DNA from: Allium sativum
Taxonomy: Eukaryota > Streptophyta > Magnoliopsida > Asparagales > Amaryllidaceae
Assembly (NCBI GenBank): GCA_030737875.1
Contig: CM060924.1
Location: 150,654,197 to 150,718,196, forward strand
Length of the DNA: 64,000 nt
Reading direction: 5' to 3'
Shown one piece after another: positions 10,401 through 22,875 of the stretch. Both the position numbers and the translations under genes were made by a program. The notes beneath the pieces are model-generated. The model did not search any database. It saw only the letters and a program-made list of their open reading frames with translations, and had not been told where the DNA came from. Position 1 is the stretch's first letter, and each line of letters starts with the position of its first letter.

Positions 10401-10456
10401 TTTTTATAGTTGAAATCGCCAAATGATTTATATTTATATTATATAAATATAAATAT

Positions 10457-10717
10457 AAAATTAAACGAAACGCGCACGGTAGTTTGCGTTTCGACAATCG
10501 TAACTTTAAACGATTATACCGAAAGATCCGACCGTCGGATTTTCCCAAAACTAGAACCGTTAGGACCGCTTTGGGAAAAGATTTCCAACGATATAAATTT
10601 CTTCAAAATCCAACGTACAGATTTCAAGATATGTGTAAATCAAAACTTGGTAAAAATAGAGCTAGGGCCGCCCACTGACCCGAAGCGTCGTTTTATTATT
10701 TTGAGCCATTTTTAATG
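10457..10717 (+). other. LTR segment present only in the 3' LTR of A
   Basis: About 260 bp absent from the 5' LTR, where AT-rich bases join directly near 1130. It contains the near-palindrome ATCCGACCGTCGGAT. A diverged version of this segment is present in the LTR of D (about 28270-28470, reversed), so it is ancestral and the 5' LTR has lost it. Open frames across it are incidental. Confidence 0.7.
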
Positions 10718-13163
10718 AATAAAAATAGCGATAAATCATTATAAATAAATATTAACGATATGAAATTATTTAAATTATAATTATGCGAGAATTATTTGAA
10801 AAGACTGAGTTCAACTCATTTCAAATAATTACACGACGATTAAATCGAAGATATAGAAGACGGTGATTGAAGACCGGCGATCTTCACATCGAATGGATGG
10901 CAACTGATGCCTTCGACCGACTTGCTCCCGGGAAAGGGTTAAAAGTGGTACCTGTCCGGACGTACGTGTGGATTGTCCGGATAAGCGAGAACCTCTCAAG
11001 TGTCTCCGGTTTCGTTCAGACCCAGAACGGACTTGTAAATGGATGCGTGTCTGACGTTGGAATACATTTCATGTATTTAAATCAATTTTTATTAATGTAT
11101 ATCTGTTTGGTGGTGGAGAATTTATTCTCTGCTCAACACCCTGGTATATATTAATAGTTATCGATCACATGGCGTGAATTGTCAATGTGGCACGCCAAGA
11201 TGCAGATAATCAAGTCTTTTGTTGAAAAGCAGGGCCTTGTGGTTGATGATCAAAGCATAGCCTGTTTAGGCGTAGCTTTGAGTATAACATGACTTCGCGA
11301 GCCTCACACCACGGTATGAGTCAAAAACGGGATTAGGACTGCAGGGAGTGCATACGTTTCTTTCTAGCTAGAGTGATGTCAGCGACCTAACAGCCCTGAC
11401 ATTTTTACTTATGTGGATGATGGATTTTGCGGTACCTCGGATTTATAGGTTGTTAGTGGCCATATTTAGGTGCAAAGGAACCGATAAACGTGTGTTCAGG
11501 CATAATTAATCCACTTTCGACAGGTGTGGACCAGCCCTGAAGATCCAAGGGTTCGCCAACGTTCGGGCCCTGAGGCATTTGCTAGAGTGTCTCGAATCGG
11601 AGAGGATGATTCCTAGCCTCTATTTCATGATGGAAACCAAATCTCCAATACGGCATTGCCATTTTGATTGTAAACTTATATATATGGCGACCTAGTAGGA
11701 TGGGGTACTATGCCATCTAGGATTGATATATTTACTTTGAAGTATGTTAATACTGCTTAAACACTAATAAAAATATTAAAATACTATTTTATACATATTA
11801 AGCGTATTTGATCATTATAAGGTAAAACTTTATCCTCCGGTTTGCGTTGCATTGTGTGATGGGACTTGAGTCTTATAATGATTTCATTTTTCAAAAGACA
11901 TTGCGTTGTTTTGTATCAAATTTATTTAATCATGCACTGGCAATCCAATGGAGTAAGCCCGTTCCACGTTAGTGGCGTGGTCCTGTGATTTGCCATATTG
12001 TTAATTAGTATAGAAAGATTTCTCATACCAGTCCCATGACTGACTCGTAGTTTGTTTCACCTTGCAAACTCAGGTGCCCTCTTTTTCACATGGGCAGCCC
12101 AGTAACAGGTTCAGGTCATAATTGAGGAGTGTGCTGGATTGGAGCTGCTGGAGAAGAAGACGAAGACCTCTCTTTTATCTTTATTTCTGCTTTATAGACT
12201 TTATTCCATCTTTGTATTTTGATGTACGTTTTGGAGTTGAGACTTATTTCCTTTTATTCAGACTTTCTATTTTGCTAAGTTGCATCCTGCAACTGTGTAC
12301 TCTGTTGTTCAGTTGCTGTGATGTTTGTGACATTTATATTTCCGCTGCAATAATTATGTGTTATGATATTATCTGAGATCTGTTATTGTTGTAAATATGT
12401 TGTATTCCAAATGATTATCCTTTCTTTCGAACCACGGAAGTTTGGGGTTATCACAAAAGGCTTAATTGAAAAATAATAAGCTTAAGTAATTAGACTAAGT
12501 CAAATAAGCTAAGGAAGAGAATAGCCTGACTAAAAAGAAAACAACAAATTCAGTAAAGCAACAAACGTGACGGGAAAAGAAAATGCAAATCTAAAGAAAA
12601 ATATGAATAAAAATGTAATTTTTCCAAGATAAGTTGAAAAAGAAAAGACAATTTTCTTATGTGGTTGTACTTGGATAGGGAAATAGGAAATCTTTATAGA
12701 CTAGTTATGTAGAAATCCAAGTACAATAAGAAAAGGTACATAAAAGAAAAACGGAATATGTGAATTTTTCCGTTTTATACCTTTTGGTAACATAAGAAAT
12801 CGAATTTAGGGAATTAATTTTTTCTAAATTTCGAAATTTGATAATGGTTGGTAGAGTTTTGGATGCAACAATTGGATGAACTATACTCTTACTCTGTAAG
12901 AGTGTGGGAAAATTTGGATGAAAAACTATTTTGGTTTTCAAAATATTGCATTCGTATAGAACTGCAAGTATATTTAGGATGTGAGCATCATGTTTTAAAA
13001 AGAGATTTTAAAAGTTTGCATACATATAGATGGTACCAATTAGGCATACATGCATTACTATGATGTATTTCACTTGGCACATGCGCACAATGTTTGCAAA
13101 AAAAAATTGGATGCACACATGATGGATGTATGATTGCGAGGGATTATCTATTTTATCCTAAAC

Positions 13164-13183
13164 GAATTTCGGGGACGAAATTC
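13164..13183 (+). ncRNA. GGGA-loop hairpin before the PPT of C
   Basis: GAATTTCG, loop GGGA, CGAAATTC: an 8-bp perfect stem, 16 nt before the LTR. It is the longest of the five copies in the window. Confidence 0.6.
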
Positions 13184-13186
13184 CTT

Positions 13187-13199
13187 AAGGGTGGGAGAA
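13187..13199 (+). other. Polypurine tract of C
   Basis: AAGGGTGGGAGAA lies directly before TGTAACACCCC. Confidence 0.75.
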
Positions 13200-14173
13200 T
13201 GTAACACCCCACGATTTTTTTAAGTAGCAAATAAGTAATAGTGCATATGTATATTTTAATGTAAAAGTTAATCATATGTAAACAAAAAGAGTAAGAAGAG
13301 AATTAGCGCATGTAATTAATTATGTGCATATGCCAGAATAAATTAATAAATAAATAAAAAGAAGAATTAGTAAATTGATTGTAAAATAAGGATGTGCAAT
13401 CAAAATAGAAAGAAAACAAATGTCAAAAGAGTTAAATGCATGAAGGAAAGATATTAATATGCAATGCATTAAAAATAGTACGATATAATGCACTAATTAG
13501 AAGTAAGAAGAAAAGAAATTGAATGAGTTAATGAGCGTACAATTCAAATTTGTACACATAATGTAATGAGCAATTAATAAATAAATTTAATTGCGTGAAA
13601 ATAAGAAATATGTATATATACATATACATAACGGTTAAGAATTTAATGCATGCAATTAAAAATGTGTTGATGCATGAACCAAAATAAACATAAATTTAAT
13701 GCATGGAAAAATATAAGAACATTAGAAATATGCAACATAGAATTAATACAATTTATATTGTACATAAAATACTGGCACGTGGAAGGATGCATTAATGGAA
13801 AAGAAACCGCATGTGGGAAAAAGGAAAGGGTTATATATGAATAAAGAATGATGCATTCAATAAATTTAGTTGTATGAAAAAAATGTATGTGACAATTAAG
13901 TTGCTGCAATAAATAAATTAAAGGGAAAATTTATTGGATATGAAATATGGGCGTGCAATTAGAACAGAAGGAAAGCAATAATTAGAGAGATAGATTAATT
14001 AAAGAAAGGAAGATATGCAATATATCTAATTGCACAAAAAAACGTCATAAGTGTATGAAAGGAAAAAAAATGAGCAATCAATTAGCCTACTCTAGAACAT
14101 TCTTTTCTTTAGCGAGGTGTAAGGTTTAGATGAATTCTATTTTAATCCTAAGGCCCTAGTTGTTCAAGCCTAC

Positions 14174-14182
14174 CTATAAATA
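14174..14182 (+). promoter_or_regulatory. Probable TATA box of C
   Basis: CTATAAATA in a CCTACCTATAAATAAAAC context, about 970 bp into the LTR. A pyrimidine-rich transcribed region follows. B and E have the equivalent box. Confidence 0.5.
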
Positions 14183-15144
14183 AAACTCAAAACCTAACCC
14201 TAAATTTCACAATCCCAAAGCTACGCTAAAGTTGTGCTTCTTCTTCCCTAAATCTTAAATCTACTTTCTTCCCTTTCTCTTCAAAATCTATTCTTAAATT
14301 AAAATAATTAGATTTAGAATTTCTTCTATATCAAGATAAAGCGAAAAAGGGATTTTGGATCTTCAAATTTACGCCGTAAGAAAGGGAAGAACTTTTGATG
14401 ATAATCTAAATCAGACCTAGGAAAGCAAAAATCACTGTGAGTGGAATTAAACTATGACTTTTTGATAATGTTATAGCTATCGTTTAGCATTCCCATATAT
14501 ATGTAAATTGTGAAATTGCAAGTTTAACTATAAATTGTGATTATAACAAGATGAAACGTAAAAATGAGTAGATCTGCGAATTCATGTCTTGAAAATAGTA
14601 GACTATGGGAATGGTAAGCATGTCATGACATCAATAATTTGTTTATTTAACCAGTTGAACGTTTATATGATTTATAGAATAACATTGAACATGTAATCGG
14701 ATTAGTCGGAGTATTATACAGTTCACATGAAAAACTGTCACATTTATGTACAAGGAATGGCTTGAGTAAGTGTATGACTATATTGACCAAATTATGTTTA
14801 AAGATCTGAAATTTGATTATAGGTATAAAAATAATTTGGGTATGAAATGGGACACATCTAAATAGTGATTTGGGGCATAAATTAGAACGTATGTGAATAT
14901 GAATTTTAGGCAAAAAATGGAAAATATATGTGGGTTTGGTTTTGTGCAATATATATTTATACATATATATATGCCTTAATTTATGATATGGGGCATAATT
15001 AAAAGTGAATTAAAATGAGGCATAAAAGTCTGTAATTTGAATTGTGAATTAGGCATAATTCAAATGTGGAAAGGTTTAATTGATTAATTAATTGATTAAT
15101 TAATAATGGAATGTTTAGTAATTACAATTAGGAATTGTAATTGT

Positions 15145-15370
15145 ACTAATGACACGAGGTTAGGTTACATTAGTGGTGGAATTCTGCCCGGACCCGGCCG
15201 ACATATCCAGCAACCACTAATGTTGAACCTAATGTGGGAGCTCTGAGTACATAAATACGAATCGGTCTAAGACACGAGGTTAGACCCAACAGTGGAATAA
15301 GACTGCCCGGACCCAACCGGCATATCCAGCATCCACACGTTGTTGGCCTAATGTGGGAGGTCTAGCCCAT
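15145..15370 (+). repeat. Tandem pair of the CCCGGACCC module in the C LTR
   Basis: Two copies of about 110 bp, each with ACACGAGGTTAG, then CTGCCCGGACCC, CATATCCAGCA, CCAC and GTGGGAG. The same module occurs in the LTRs of B (one or two copies) and E (two copies, reversed). Confidence 0.65.
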
Positions 15371-15719
15371 TATAACCATAATTGGACATGGTAATGAATC
15401 AGAATATTTAATCCAATTAAATCCGTAGTGGTGTTACGAACCAGTTGAATTGGGTGGGGTTAAGTAAACGTGTTAAAGAAATGGGAAAGGTTAAGTTAAT
15501 CTTAATTAATAGCATAATGGGGAATGATAGCAACCTATTATGAACATATATGGGAAATATGAAAGTCATATAATAGGTAGACTTGTCCTAAGGACAAGGG
15601 AAGATGATAATAAGACTAGAGAATGGGACAACTTATATTATAAAATAAGTTGAATACAAACTACAAAGCGATAATGAGTAATCTATGGATAAACATAACA
15701 TGGGTTATGATTAGAAAAC

Positions 15720-15880
15720 CTTAGTTAAGAGAACTAAGTAAATAACGACAAAGATAACTAAGTAGTAAATCTTAGTTAAGAGAACTAAGTAATAAACCTT
15801 AGTTAAGAGAAATAAGTAATAAGCCTTAGTTAAGAAAACTAAGCAATAAGCCTTAGTTAAGAAAACTAAGCAAACAACGA
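15720..15880 (+). repeat. 27-bp tandem repeat with CTTAGTT/AACTAAG arms
   Basis: About five copies of CCTTAGTTAAGAAAACTAAG plus ATAAG-type spacers. Each unit is a small inverted repeat. A related but sparser array lies in the B LTR (21230-21330 and 52790-52890). Confidence 0.65.
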
Positions 15881-17536
15881 TGGATTGTGGGACATCAATA
15901 GATGGAAGTATAACTGAATAAGAAGATAGATATGAGGAAAAACTTATATAATAAATAAGTTAGGATTATATAAGGAATAAGTTAGGAAGGATAATGGGTT
16001 ACAAAGCTTATTAGTGAAACTTACAAGCAATGAGTCATATATGAAACATTAATAAGTGAGGTTAACTTGGTAAACTTGGAAAGGAAATCAATGTGAAGGA
16101 GAATAACCAAGTTAAATGTGAAAACTCACGAGGTGGTGCAAGTGCGTAATTAATGGTTAGACATAGGGTCTAATGACATATAAAACTGAGGCGCTTGGAC
16201 CAGTCCATACGTTAGAGGATGGATAACCATAAGGGGTAGATCATCGGGAGGTCAAAAAACACAAAGAGGAGCACATGACCATCTAAATATTCTTGTAGGC
16301 TCCAACGGACTGGGTTAAGAAGCACGTGGCTTCCGGGGACGTAGGTTACTCTTGGTATTCCTTTGTGAGTTGCAGATGATCCGCCGGTGCTCACAGAGGT
16401 TAGGTCTGCTTAGGTTAACCAATGAGTATGCCTTGATTGCAATAATTAAGGGGCAATCAAAAGACTAAGACGGACCAACGTGATTCGACAAAACCAGTTA
16501 GTGCCCTGTGATAGAAAATCGTCGTCTACCTACCATCTTCAGTTAGTAAGTGAAGCGGAAAGGCGGAGAACTCCAAAAGACCATATACTTTGCTATCTAG
16601 TTATGGGTGAGGTTAGCCAATAGGATTGAAGGGCATAGGGGGCCGGAGTTACAGTTCTCATTCTTGATATTCTTGGTTGCCTTTCATTAGTTGAGGGAGG
16701 GATCTAGTGGGACCATAGCCACTATAAAAGCAGACCTTAGCATCTGCATCGTCAGATATCTGAAAGCTCCCGACCGAGTTTAGTGTTTCTTGATTAGCCC
16801 TGCCACGGGACTCAGGCACACATATAGAGAACATGTGCAAATAGACATCGAGTACGATTGACCATACGTCTAGGTACACTCATGTCGCTCTGGGTGGTGT
16901 ACCATAGACTAGAGGGCATTATTCGATGACAGAATCTAGTAGGATCTAGAATGGCAGTCCAAACGCTTACGTAACACAGTGATGACAGTTTTATGCAAAC
17001 GTAGCGTTGATATACGTACGACATGCGATATTCGATAAAGGACCGCATACATACGGTGGAGACCATGCGACCATAGTATACCTTAATTGGGGGTAGCTAC
17101 ATATACACTATATTAGTTTAATCTACAAGAGAGTAGATGGGTGCGACGCCTGTGTAAGCCCTGAGTGCTAATAACACAAATAACCTAATAAATAAGAAAA
17201 TATAATTGAACGGTATATGTAGGATTATCCAAGAAGTGTATTTTAAATTCATTCACACAGAACTTATGTTCTAACCCCCTCCTCATAACATTCGCAGGTT
17301 AGGTTCATGACAGAGACTATATAACTTTGGATACTGGTTTAGTAGTATTATTATTAAGGTAAAGCTATGTTTAACCTACATTATATTTTATTCCTTCCGC
17401 TATGAGATGTTTTTCGAACTCTGACATGTTTTGTGTCTCTGACTTTTCTTCAGGATACCAGAGTAAATCGACTCGGGTTTCGATGGATTGGGTTTTCGGG
17501 AAAAAAATTCCGTCCGTCGGAACGTGGGTTGTTACA

Positions 17537-18563
17537 GCATGAGAGATATACTCAACAAGACTATGATGGCTATTTCGGATTATGCCCAGTCATGAAACAA
17601 AGAACCTCGAATAACTCCCGAACAATGTTCCTCGCTTGCATGATTGATGAGCTTACTCAACTCCGTGGCTGATACAAGGAGAGTATCTGAGTTCGAGGAC
17701 ACTCGATAAGGCAACCCTCACTTTCTGACTAAAGCGACGAGATGACACCAAAGCGAACGCGGTTCGACCATTCATGCATACGACTTCAACTCTTGCTGAC
17801 TTGAGAAAAAGTATAGAACTACTTGGCCAACTAAGATTGCCGAAACTACAGCTCTAACCCGATGTGATAATGAAAAGTAAAATGGCTTGAAGACTAGTTG
17901 TCTGATTGACCTGGTCAAACCCCCACCAAAGTTGGGGGAATAAGCACTGACTTCACTTGTCCTCCACTGATGCTGGGAGTGTAAACTTCAACTGACAGAC
18001 TAACTCTGAACATGGTCCTGACTCGACGCTTGATTCAAACATGTAAACTGCATCTTTGGAAAACGACATGATTCATCTTGACCATCCTAGTGAGCCAATT
18101 AACGAGTCAAGCATGAATCCAAAGATTTGATCCACAACTGCATCAGATCGAGAGTGTGATAAACTCCTCTCCTGCATTACGATTGAGATGATCCTACCAG
18201 CTATTGGCTTGCATGTTTTCAACAACATCTCGTACTAACTTGTATGCGATTACTGGAATACGAAATGATCTAAAGCGATCGTGGAACCCTAGATTAATAT
18301 CCTGATATCGAGATAATCCAATTCCAAACACAAATGACAGATTCATATGCCGACTCTGATGCGCTCTATCCCAATAGTCCAGATGCTAGATCAAAGCACG
18401 AAGATTCTGACACCATCATAGGACTTGGATGACTATTTTATACATTGACTTATACATAAAAGATATCCTGGCTTAGTAATGCACTTGAATTGTTTAGGAA
18501 GACGTCGTCGTTTGACATTAACTTGTGCATGTACGATCTCACACGGGAGCCAACGATACTGCA
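17537..18563 (+). mobile_element. Element H, interior fragment (upstream half)
   Basis: This matches, in order and diverged, the reverse complement of about 43505 to 42540 inside element G. Shared stretches include ACTCAACAAGACTATGATGG near 17548, TGATTGACCTGGTC near 17908 and CATGATTCATCTTGACC near 18066. H is therefore an older member of the G family in the opposite orientation. The fragment is cut by C on the left and by B on the right, and resumes at 54419. No protein-coding sequence is recognised. Confidence 0.8.
18559..18563 (+). other. Target-site duplication of B, left copy
   Basis: CTGCA here and at 54414-54418, immediately outside the two ends of B. Element G (unoccupied here) reads continuously across the equivalent site. 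Confidence 0.9.
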
Positions 18564-18814
18564 TGTAACACCCCGTGATTCTATAACATTAAGTTTCACA
18601 AATTAAGGTATAAATAATTTTTAGAAGAAGAATCAAGGGAAACGGGTTACGCCATTGCATTCGTCTCGAAATTCTTCTTGAGATAGAGTCCGAGTTTGCA
18701 TAAATCGGACTACATATGAAGAAGTTATGACGTTCAGAAGTTTCAGCAAAAATTCAGAAACAGCTCAGAAATTCAAAAATCGCCAAACTAGGCTGGGCGG
18801 GAAAATTCCCACCC

Positions 18815-18910
18815 AGGCAGGTCGACCTGGAGGTCGACTTTCCTCAAGGGAGGTCGACCTGTAGGTCAACCTACCTCAAGGGAGGTCGATCTGGGGGTCG
18901 ACCTACCCCC
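18815..18910 (+). repeat. Palindromic GTCGAC repeats upstream of the B promoter
   Basis: Several copies of AGGTCGACCT (first at 18819-18828), some mutated, spaced about 15-25 bp apart and ending in CCCCCCAGATCTGGG. They lie about 70-160 bp upstream of the TATA box. The B2 copy is at 24984-25080. E has the same module with GGGTCGACCC arms. Confidence 0.7.
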
Positions 18911-18976
18911 CAGATCTGGGCAGAATTCACATTTTGAACTTAGACGCGATTTTGACCCTATACGTTGACCAAACAG

Positions 18977-18985
18977 CTATAAAAA
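18977..18985 (+). promoter_or_regulatory. Probable TATA box of B, 5' LTR
   Basis: CTATAAAAA after AAACAG, followed about 30 bp downstream by a pyrimidine-rich start region. Identical in the second LTR (25137-25145). Confidence 0.6.
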
Positions 18986-20499
18986 CATCCCTAGGCCTCA
19001 TATTTTCTCCTCACAACTTCGCTATGCCTATACTCTGCTCTAATTCTAATTAAATTAAAATAAAATAAATCAAGATGGGGTTATGCTGTTCATGTTCTTC
19101 GTGGAATCAAGCTTTGAAATCAAGATTAGAATTCAAAAGCTAAATCAACGACTATTTTTCTACGAATCTAATCTCTATAAGTCAGTTACTTTTTCGATTT
19201 GAACGTCTAGATCTAATTGTGGCATGTAATTAAATGAATATAAGAATATGCCTGATTCTTTCATTTGAATCCGTGCTTGTACTTGCCTTTGCCTCTGATT
19301 CGGGACTGTTGTATTTAATTGCCAACGAAGACTATGCCTATGCCTATGACTATGAACATAAGACTATTGCCTATGACCGTGATTCATCACTATGTTGCCT
19401 ATGACTATGAACATAAGGTTATTGCCTAAGATTATGACTACACAATTGTTGCCTATGAAACTGTCGCCTATGACTATGATTCATAATTTTGAGACTATTG
19501 CATATGATTCACGGCTATGTGACTATTGCCTATGACATTGATTAAGAAACTATTGTGATTTGTCGCCCATGACTATTGTGGTTAATTGTCTAAAACTTTT
19601 GTAGTTAGTAGATTAGGCCTATTCTCATTAACCTATTAGGTTGTATTTAGAACTAGTATTATGTTGGACCAAATCACCTATGCCTATCCCTTAAACTATG
19701 TTGGATCTTATATTTATGATATAACTTGTCTAATTTATTCCGATTCACTGTTATGAGCATCCAACCTATTGGAATCATTATTTTTGTGTTTGGTTCATAT
19801 TTGTATGTCTATTCTTTTATGGCAATTCTCGTGCTTATCCCCTATTCCTTTTGCTAGTTTCATTTCATGAGTATTTAGAAACTTGTGAAAATCATGATTA
19901 TACGTACGATTACGGCACGAGGATTTGGCGTAGCTTAATTTATATATTTGGCATAATAAATATGTTGGCATAATCTGAATTGGCTATAATAGTGAATAAT
20001 ACACATGCATATTAGAATTGGGCGTAAATGGTAAATTGTTAATTGGCCGCAAGGATGTAATTGACATGTAAACCAAGTTTTGGGGCATAAACTGTAAACT
20101 AGAAGATTAAATCTAGTTTTGACATGAACTATAAATGGGAATATTAGATCTAAATTGGCATAAACTACAAGTTGGGTAAATGGATAGGTAAATCAAGTCT
20201 TGGGCATAGAATATAAGTATGTTAAGTGGCATGGAAAATGAATATCACATAGACCAAATTGATTTAGGGAGAATTTACATAAAAGGGTAAATATGTAAAT
20301 CTGGGGAAAGACGAATATGCCTAACTCGAGGTTAGATTGAGTTACGGTATAAGACTGTCCGAAACCGCCCGGCAAATCCAGCAACCGTAACAATACCTAT
20401 ATAATGTGGGTGGTTGGTGCTTTAATAAATAAATTAAAGCTAAGGTACAACTAAGAAAGAATGGTAGGGTTGAGTTAATTAAGTTAACACTTAACCAAT

Positions 20500-21190
20500 G
20501 CAACATGTTAACTAAACTGATGGGTGGGGTTAGGTTAATTTGGACACTTAACCAACTTAACATGACAAGATTTGTAGGGGTTAAGTAACTAAGGAAACAC
20601 TTAACCATTATAACATGTTGACTAGACCACTGGGTGAGGTTAAGTAAAGGTTTAACTGTTATAACATGTTAACTAGACTAGAAGGTGGGTTAAGTAAATT
20701 TAAAACACTTAGCTAATTGAACATGTTAACTAGACTAGAAGGTGGGGTTAAGTAATTTAAAGCACTTATCCAATTGAACATGTTAATTAGACTAGAAGGT
20801 AGGGTTAAGTAATTTAAAGCACTTAGCCAATTGAACATGTTAACCAGACTAGAGGTGGGGTAAAGTAAATTTAAAACACTTAGTCAATTGAACATGTTAA
20901 CTAGACTAGAAGGTGGGGTTTAGTTCATATAAACACTTAACCAATATAACAGGAATGACCAGGGTTAAGTTAATAGGAACACTTAACCAATACAACATGG
21001 GTTAGGTTAAGTTGAAAAGGAACACTTAACCAATACAAGATGAATGGGTAGGGTTAAGTAATAAGAAACACTTAACCAGAGTAATATGACAAGTAGGTGG
21101 GTTAAGTCAACATGAACCACTGGATAACACTTAACCAATTTAACACGACAATGAATGGATTAAGTTAACTTGAATTGACTAATGACACTT
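20500..21190 (+). repeat. 57-bp tandem array in the B 5' LTR
   Basis: Units of the type AACATGTTAACTAGACTAGA, then AGGTGGGGTTAAGTAA and ACACTTAGCCAATTG. The central copies (20640-20930) are nearly identical; the flanks are decayed. The second LTR has its own copy at 52030-52780. Confidence 0.75.
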
Positions 21191-22863
21191 AACCAATCCA
21201 ACTTGACGAGAGTGGGAACTTAGTAGTAAACCTTAGTAAAAAAGATTAAGTAGTAAACCTTAGTTAAGAAAACGATGATTAAGGAAACTAAGTGGTAAAC
21301 CTTAGTTAAGAGAACTAAGTAGTAAACCTTAGTAGAACACGAGAAGGAGTGAACGTCCATCTGATCTTAAAGAAGGCCCCAACGAACTGGTTTACGAAGC
21401 ACGCGGCTTCGAGGGGATGTGAGGGTACTCTTGGTATCCCTCTGTGAGGCTGCAGATGATCCTCCTGGGCTTACAGAGGTTAAGGTCTGCGTTAGAAGAA
21501 CCAAGGGTATACCTTGGTTGCAATATAAGGCAACCTAAAGACTAGGATGGACCGGCGTGATTCGGCGAGACCAGCAGCCCTGTGGTAGCAACTCGTCGTC
21601 TACCTACCATCTTGAGTTAGTCGAGATACGTGATGCGGAAGGGCGGAGAACTCCAAAAGACCACATACTTGCTATCTAGTTATGGTTGCAGGTGGCTATA
21701 GGTTAGAGGGGCATATCGGGGCCTGCGTATAGTTCTCATTTTTCAAGGGGTGCCTTTCATTAGTTGAGGGAGGGGTCAGGTGGGACCATAGCCATTGGAA
21801 AAACAGACCTTAGCATCTGCATAGGCAGATATCTGAAAGCTCCCGACCGAGTTCCGTGTTTCTAGAGTAGCCCTGCCACAGGACTCGAGTTGCACATTTC
21901 AGGGCATGTGCATCTACACAGCGATAACGATTCGTGACGCATAAATGGGGAAAGTCTAAGAACATATACCTCTCTAGGTAGTGTGTCCTAGACTAGGGGG
22001 CATCGTTCGACAGGTAGCATAATGCCTAGCTGGACCTAGGTCGCATAAACCCTGAATCCGAGAAGCATTAGATAAGTCGCATAAGCCCTAGTTGAATCTA
22101 GGAAGCCCTCGATAGAAAACCCTAGATTAGATCTAGGTAATAAATAATAGATGTACACCTGAAGGCAACTACAGTTACAGGGATTGGGATCACGTTATCA
22201 CATTATACAGGTTGCTAGTTAGGACACTTGTTAGTTGGTGTAGAGACATAGAAACCAGAATAACAGGGTAATAGTGTAGCAGAGAAAGTATTGAAGCATA
22301 TCCAGTTTATCTTCCCTCAGCATATCTTGCGTTAATCTTATGTTATCTTGCTAGCCCTATCATCATGGTATTGTCTTATATTCAGTTAATTCATGTGGTG
22401 TTGCTTTTCCCTGTTCACATGCTAGAAGTAACTGAACTTACCAGACTTTATGTCTGACTCTGTTTTTCTTTCGTCCTCTTTTCTTTCATTCCCCCCCTCC
22501 CAGGTATTAAAGGAGGGAATAGTATAGCTCATATTAGATTGGACCATTACTCTTTCCCAGCTTGAAGATTAGTCGAAGTTTTGCTTGGATTCTCTTTTCC
22601 GCTGCTATGGCTGTCTTATGCCCTATTTGGGGAATACCATTGTATACTTATGCTTCTTTATTTTGTTAAACGAGATAGTTACTTTGGAATTGGAAAACAA
22701 ATGATTTTGTACAAGCTGTTTTATAAATGAAATAAAGTTTATTTATTTACCGCTGCTTTATTTGTCTATCTTGTAATTTATCTGCATCTTTGACCTAAAA
22801 TGCTCCACAGAACTTAGTGCATTCCCTTTGTGAGAGAAACTAAAGGATGTGGGGTGTTACACG

Positions 22864-22875
22864 TGGTATCAGAGC
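22864..22875 (+). other. Primer-binding site of B
   Basis: TGGTATCAGAGC two bases after the LTR end, complementary to initiator-Met tRNA as in A and D. Confidence 0.93.

Larger units (their letters stand above)
7652..12455 (+). mobile_element. Element A, 3' LTR (4.8 kb)
   Basis: It begins TGTAACAACCCGG after the polypurine tract and ends GGGTTATCACA, matching the 5' LTR end. Regions in order: AT-rich start (U3), TATA-like box near 8253, a GC-rich leader block (about 8295-8684), an AT-rich stretch with TTAA repeats, the hairpin array (about 9100-10400), and a 3' part shared with element D. At 4804 bp it is unusually long but within the range of the longest plant chromovirus LTRs. AAAAG (12456-12460) would be the target duplication, but the left flank is outside the window. 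Confidence 0.93.
12456..13199 (+). mobile_element. Element C, 3' untranslated tail of the interior
   Basis: AT-rich sequence between the end of A and the LTR of C, with no coding potential seen. Its last 40 bases carry the hairpin at 13164-13183 and the purine tract before the C LTR. A therefore inserted into the 3' tail of C. The rest of C lies outside the window to the left. Confidence 0.65.
13200..17536 (+). mobile_element. Element C, 3' LTR (4.3 kb)
   Basis: It begins TGTAACACCCCACG after a purine tract and ends GTGGGTTGTTACA at 17536. Inside are a TATA box (14174), a duplicated module with CCCGGACCC and ATATCCAGCA (15145-15370), a 27-bp tandem repeat (15720-15880) and a 3' part (16240-17100) homologous to the 3' part of the B LTR. 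The next bases, GCATG (17537-17541), belong to H and are the probable target site, but the left copy is outside the window. No coding sequence is supported. Confidence 0.82.
18564..22861 (+). mobile_element. Element B, 5' LTR (4.3 kb)
   Basis: It begins TGTAACACCCCGTG and ends GGGGTGTTACA, followed by the PBS. In order it holds palindromic GTCGAC repeats (18815-18910), a TATA box (18977), an irregular GCCTATGACTATG repeat (19330-19560), one copy of the CCCGGACCC module (about 20325-20410), a 57-bp tandem array (20500-21190) and a 3' part shared with C. It is a full LTR copy; the other is at 24729-54413, interrupted. Confidence 0.93.

Noticed and set aside
10410..10715. 101-codon open frame in the A 3' LTR
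   Set aside because: It covers an ancestral non-coding LTR segment that in D is diverged and not open in a corresponding frame.
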